In this document: positions 61,715-64,000 of the stretch, in pieces | Layout: every line of letters begins with the position of its first letter | Numbering within the stretch: position 1 is the stretch's first letter | NCBI RefSeq assembly: GCF_004297405.1 | Contig: NZ_SCVC01000011.1 | Span: 186,001 to 250,000 of the forward strand | Direction: 5' to 3' | Length of the DNA: 64,000 nt | Source of the DNA: Reyranella sp. | Lineage (GTDB): Bacteria > Pseudomonadota > Alphaproteobacteria > Reyranellales > Reyranellaceae | The notes under the pieces: generated by a model | Database searches by the model: none | The model's input: only the letters and a program-made list of their open reading frames with translations | Told to the model about the DNA's origin: nothing | Made by a program: the position numbers and the translations under genes

Positions 61715-62557
61715 GTGCCGCTGGCTCGGGCAAAGGTCAATCTCTGGCTGAATGTCGTCGGTCGAAGAGCCGACGGCTATCACCTGCTCGATTCTCTGGT
61801 TGCCTTCACCGATCTTGCCGACGAACTCGATGTGAGCGCCGCCTCCGACCTGTCTCTGGAGATCGTAGGTCCCGGCGCTGCTGCGCTCCAGGAAGAAGCC
61901 GACAATCTCGTTCTGAAGGCCGCGCGTCGGTTGGCAGGGCGTGCCGGTTTGGCGCCGCGCGCCGCGCTCCGTCTCACCAAACGCATTCCCGTCGCGGCCG
62001 GAGTGGGCGGTGGCTCGGCCGATGCGGCGGCGGCGCTGCTGGCGCTGGTCGATCATTGGCGTGTGGCGATGCCCCAGGAAGAGTTGTTCGAACTGGCGGC
62101 CGAACTCGGCGCCGATGTGCCCATGTGCCTGGCCGGCCGGGCAGCGCTTGTTTCCGGCGTCGGGGAACGACTGGAGCCGGCGCCGCGTCTGCCTGCCTGT
62201 GCGATCCTGCTGGTCAATCCGGGAGTGCCCTTGCCGACGCCGCAGGTCTTCGCCGCGCGCCAAGGGGCCTTTTCGGCCGAGAGGGCGGCACCCACGGCGT
62301 GGCCTGATCTCGCTGCATTCGGCCGTGAGCTCGCCGCACGCGGCAATGATCTCACCGAGGCAGCCATCTCCTTGCGGCCCGAGATTGCGGAGATCCTGCA
62401 AGCCCTTCAGCACAGCGACAGCATTGTTCACGCCGCTATGAGCGGGAGTGGCGCCACCTGCTTCGGTCTCTACGCAACCATCGACGCAGCGCGGCGTGCA
62501 GAGGCAGAGTTGCCGCCGTCATGGTGGCGACATGCCGGTCAGCTCGTTACGGGCTGA
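61715..62557 (+). CDS. ispE: 4-diphosphocytidyl-2-C-methyl-D-erythritol kinase
   Basis: This 280-residue GHMP kinase of the non-mevalonate isoprenoid pathway phosphorylates 4-diphosphocytidyl-2-C-methylerythritol. It has ARAKVNLWLNVVGRRADGYH at the N terminus, the ATP loop PVAAGVGGGSADAAAAL and the closing MSGSGATCFGLYA. It starts at GTG, 7 bp after the TPR stop, and ends 3 bp from the convergent Sel1-type gene. Confidence 0.94.
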   Translation: MPLARAKVNLWLNVVGRRADGYHLLDSLVAFTDLADELDVSAASDLSLEIVGPGAAALQEEADNLVLKAARRLAGRAGLAPRAALRLTKRIPVAAGVGGGSADAAAALLALVDHWRVAMPQEELFELAAELGADVPMCLAGRAALVSGVGERLEPAPRLPACAILLVNPGVPLPTPQVFAARQGAFSAERAAPTAWPDLAAFGRELAARGNDLTEAAISLRPEIAEILQALQHSDSIVHAAMSGSGATCFGLYATIDAARRAEAELPPSWWRHAGQLVTG

Positions 62558-62560
62558 CGT

Positions 62561-64000
62561 TTAAGGCTTGGTAGGCGTCGCCGATCGACGCCGTTCTTTC
62601 AGCGACTCGAACAGCGCCTTGCTGGGCTCGCCGGTGATCCTGAGGCCCGCCGCCTTCTCATAGTCGCGGATCGCCGTGCGGGTCAGCGGTCCCATGATGC
62701 CGTCCGGCGTGTCGCGCAACAGATTGAGCTCGACCAGAAGCATCTGCACCATCTTGACCTGATCTACTGGCACCGTCGGCCAGGTCGCATCGGCCGGCAA
62801 TGTCGGCCGCACGATATCGATCGAAGTCGGCGGCGGCGGCGGTGGCTCGGGCTTGCCGATATCGATGATGCTGGCTTGCTGCTCGACCGGAGGGGCAGCC
62901 TTGGGTTCAGCCGCGAGAGCCTGCGCCTTCTCTTCGGTTTTTGCCTCCGCCTTTGGTGGAAGCGGCAACGGCGAGTTGGCGACGACGTCACGGTTGGCCA
63001 GCGCCGTGCGCATCGCGACGTACAATTCCTTGCTGGGCTCGCCGGTCTCGCGCATTCCCGCACCTTTCTGGAAGGTACGAATCGCGGTGCGGGTCATCGG
63101 TCCGATTGCGCCGTCTGGCGGGTCACGCAGGAGCTTGAGGTCGAACAAGACCTGCTGAGTGGCCCGTACCTGTTCGTTGGCGGCTTGCGGCCAGCCGGGC
63201 GGATCGACATTGGCGATTTGCGGCGCCGTCGGCGCCGGCCCACTGGATTGTGGGAGTGAGGCAGGCTTGGGTGGTTGCAGGGCCTCGACGATCTGCTTGA
63301 ACTCGTCCTGGCCGACCTGCTGTGCGCGCTCCAGTTCGCCTGGCGTGAGGAGACGTTGCAAAGTTTGCGCCCGCTGCCCCGAGGTCTTGGAGAGCGGCGT
63401 TTCCTCGCCCTTGTTCATCTGGCGGTCGAGTTCGGAAGCGATGGTGAACCAGGCCAGAGCGGCTGCTTGGTCCTTCGGTGCGGCATCGCCGCGTTCGTAG
63501 ATGTCGCCCAGGGTGAACATCGAAGCGACCATGCCCTGGCGTGTCGCCGAGCGCAGCAGCTCGACGGCTTCCTTGCCGTTGCGCGCGGCGCCCTTGCCGT
63601 CGCGCAGCAGCAAAGCGAGGTTGTGCTTGGCCATCGGCATGTCGGCATCGACGGCCTTGCGATACCACTCGATGGCTTTGCTGGAGTCGCGTTCGACGAC
63701 GAAGCCGCGCTCGTACATCACGCCAACGTTGAAGGCCGCCTGCGCCGAGCCCGCTTGTGCCGCCCTCAGCAGCCAACCGGCGCCGGCCTGAGCATCCTTG
63801 GTGACGCCTACGCCCTGCAGCAGCCGGCGCGCCAGTTCTTCCATGGCCAGGATTTCGTTGCCCTCGGCCCTGGTCCGCAACTCGCGGATCGGCATTGCTT
63901 CCCAGTCCGTCTTCGCGTCGGCGGGCTTCAACTCGGCAGCCTTCGCGTCGACAGGCTTCGTTTCCTCGGCCTTTGCGTCGACGATCTTCACGTCGACAAG
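62561..64000 (-). CDS. Sel1-repeat protein with two peptidoglycan-binding domains (5' end outside window)
   Basis: At least 476 residues are visible. A Lys/Ala-rich start (PVDAKAAELKPADAK) is followed by about four Sel1-like repeats (residues 35-185, for example AAFNVGVMYERGFVVERDSS). Two PG_binding_1 domains come next (about 265-320, PDGAIGPMTRTAIRTFQ, and 415-468, PDGIMGPLTRTAIRDYE). A Pro-rich linker joins them. The frame runs past the right edge, so the GTG at 63991 is likely internal and a signal peptide would be outside. It probably tethers envelope machinery to the cell wall. Confidence 0.85.
   Translation of the reverse strand, partial: LVDVKIVDAKAEETKPVDAKAAELKPADAKTDWEAMPIRELRTRAEGNEILAMEELARRLLQGVGVTKDAQAGAGWLLRAAQAGSAQAAFNVGVMYERGFVVERDSSKAIEWYRKAVDADMPMAKHNLALLLRDGKGAARNGKEAVELLRSATRQGMVASMFTLGDIYERGDAAPKDQAAALAWFTIASELDRQMNKGEETPLSKTSGQRAQTLQRLLTPGELERAQQVGQDEFKQIVEALQPPKPASLPQSSGPAPTAPQIANVDPPGWPQAANEQVRATQQVLFDLKLLRDPPDGAIGPMTRTAIRTFQKGAGMRETGEPSKELYVAMRTALANRDVVANSPLPLPPKAEAKTEEKAQALAAEPKAAPPVEQQASIIDIGKPEPPPPPPTSIDIVRPTLPADATWPTVPVDQVKMVQMLLVELNLLRDTPDGIMGPLTRTAIRDYEKAAGLRITGEPSKALFESLKERRRSATPTKP

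Noticed and set aside
59977-61740. 587-codon open frame antisense to the TPR gene
   Set aside because: The composition is that of a GC-rich shadow frame, and the plus strand has a clear signal peptide and TPR repeats.

Overview
The window is GC-rich, densely coded and shows no phage or plasmid backbone. Gene content points to an aerobic, heterotrophic alphaproteobacterium of soil or water. Signs are four stand-alone Bug/TctC solute-binding proteins, a complete Liv-type amino acid transporter, FecI/FecR/TonB iron uptake, urate oxidase of the PuuD type, malate synthase A, ETF-ubiquinone oxidoreductase and many acyl-CoA-type enzymes. Reyranella-like or Bradyrhizobium-like lineages would fit, but this is inferred from gene content only.

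Layout. 1-6.1 kb: end of a class III nucleotide cyclase, a Bug protein, then on the minus strand an iron-uptake unit (ECF sigma factor, FecR, TonB receptor) headed by a Fur-box-like dyad. 6.2-12.9 kb: orphan peptide-binding protein, lectin-like secreted protein, a decayed HsaA-type flavin monooxygenase, small membrane proteins, VOC protein and amidase. 12.9-18.5 kb: MBL hydrolase, NIPSNAP protein, second Bug protein and a three-gene sugar-type ABC importer that lacks its ATPase. 18.5-29.4 kb: MFS carrier, LivJ-like binding protein, polytopic membrane protein, livGFHM, an RraA-like protein and a membrane cyclase. 29.4-34.7 kb: CorC/HlyC protein, methyltransferase, radical SAM protein, and a divergent quinone reductase/TetR pair with twin palindromes between them. 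34.8-37.6 kb: a secreted AhpD-like protein, cytochrome P460, LysR and a secreted cupin; the two promoter regions share a long sequence that includes a LysR-type site. 37.6-38.0 kb: a tRNA relic and an intact tRNA-Arg(CCG).

38-48.8 kb: third Bug protein, an SDR that appears to start at CTG, RidA, small secreted proteins, an alpha/beta hydrolase, a zinc-finger protein, and a MaoC/crotonase/PhyH/LysE run. Facing it is a minus-strand operon of puuD, a membrane-anchored protein with a polymorphic-toxin-like nuclease domain, a possible immunity protein, a second crotonase and a quinone oxidoreductase. 48.9-53.5 kb: malate synthase, oxalate-CoA-ligase-like enzyme, ketopantoate-reductase-like enzyme and GNAT. 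53.5-56.2 kb: GntR regulator divergent from a TauD-type dioxygenase and the fourth Bug protein. 56.2-64 kb: uracil-DNA glycosylase, MetX-like hydrolase, ETF-QO, TPR protein, IspE and a Sel1/peptidoglycan-binding protein cut by the window edge.

The most interesting points are the toxin/immunity-like pair inside the puuD operon; a palindrome with the core TTGTCAGACAA found both at the GntR gene and, 39 kb away, before the ABC importer; the duplicated LysR-type promoter; the CTG-start SDR; and two crotonases lacking one or both catalytic glutamates.
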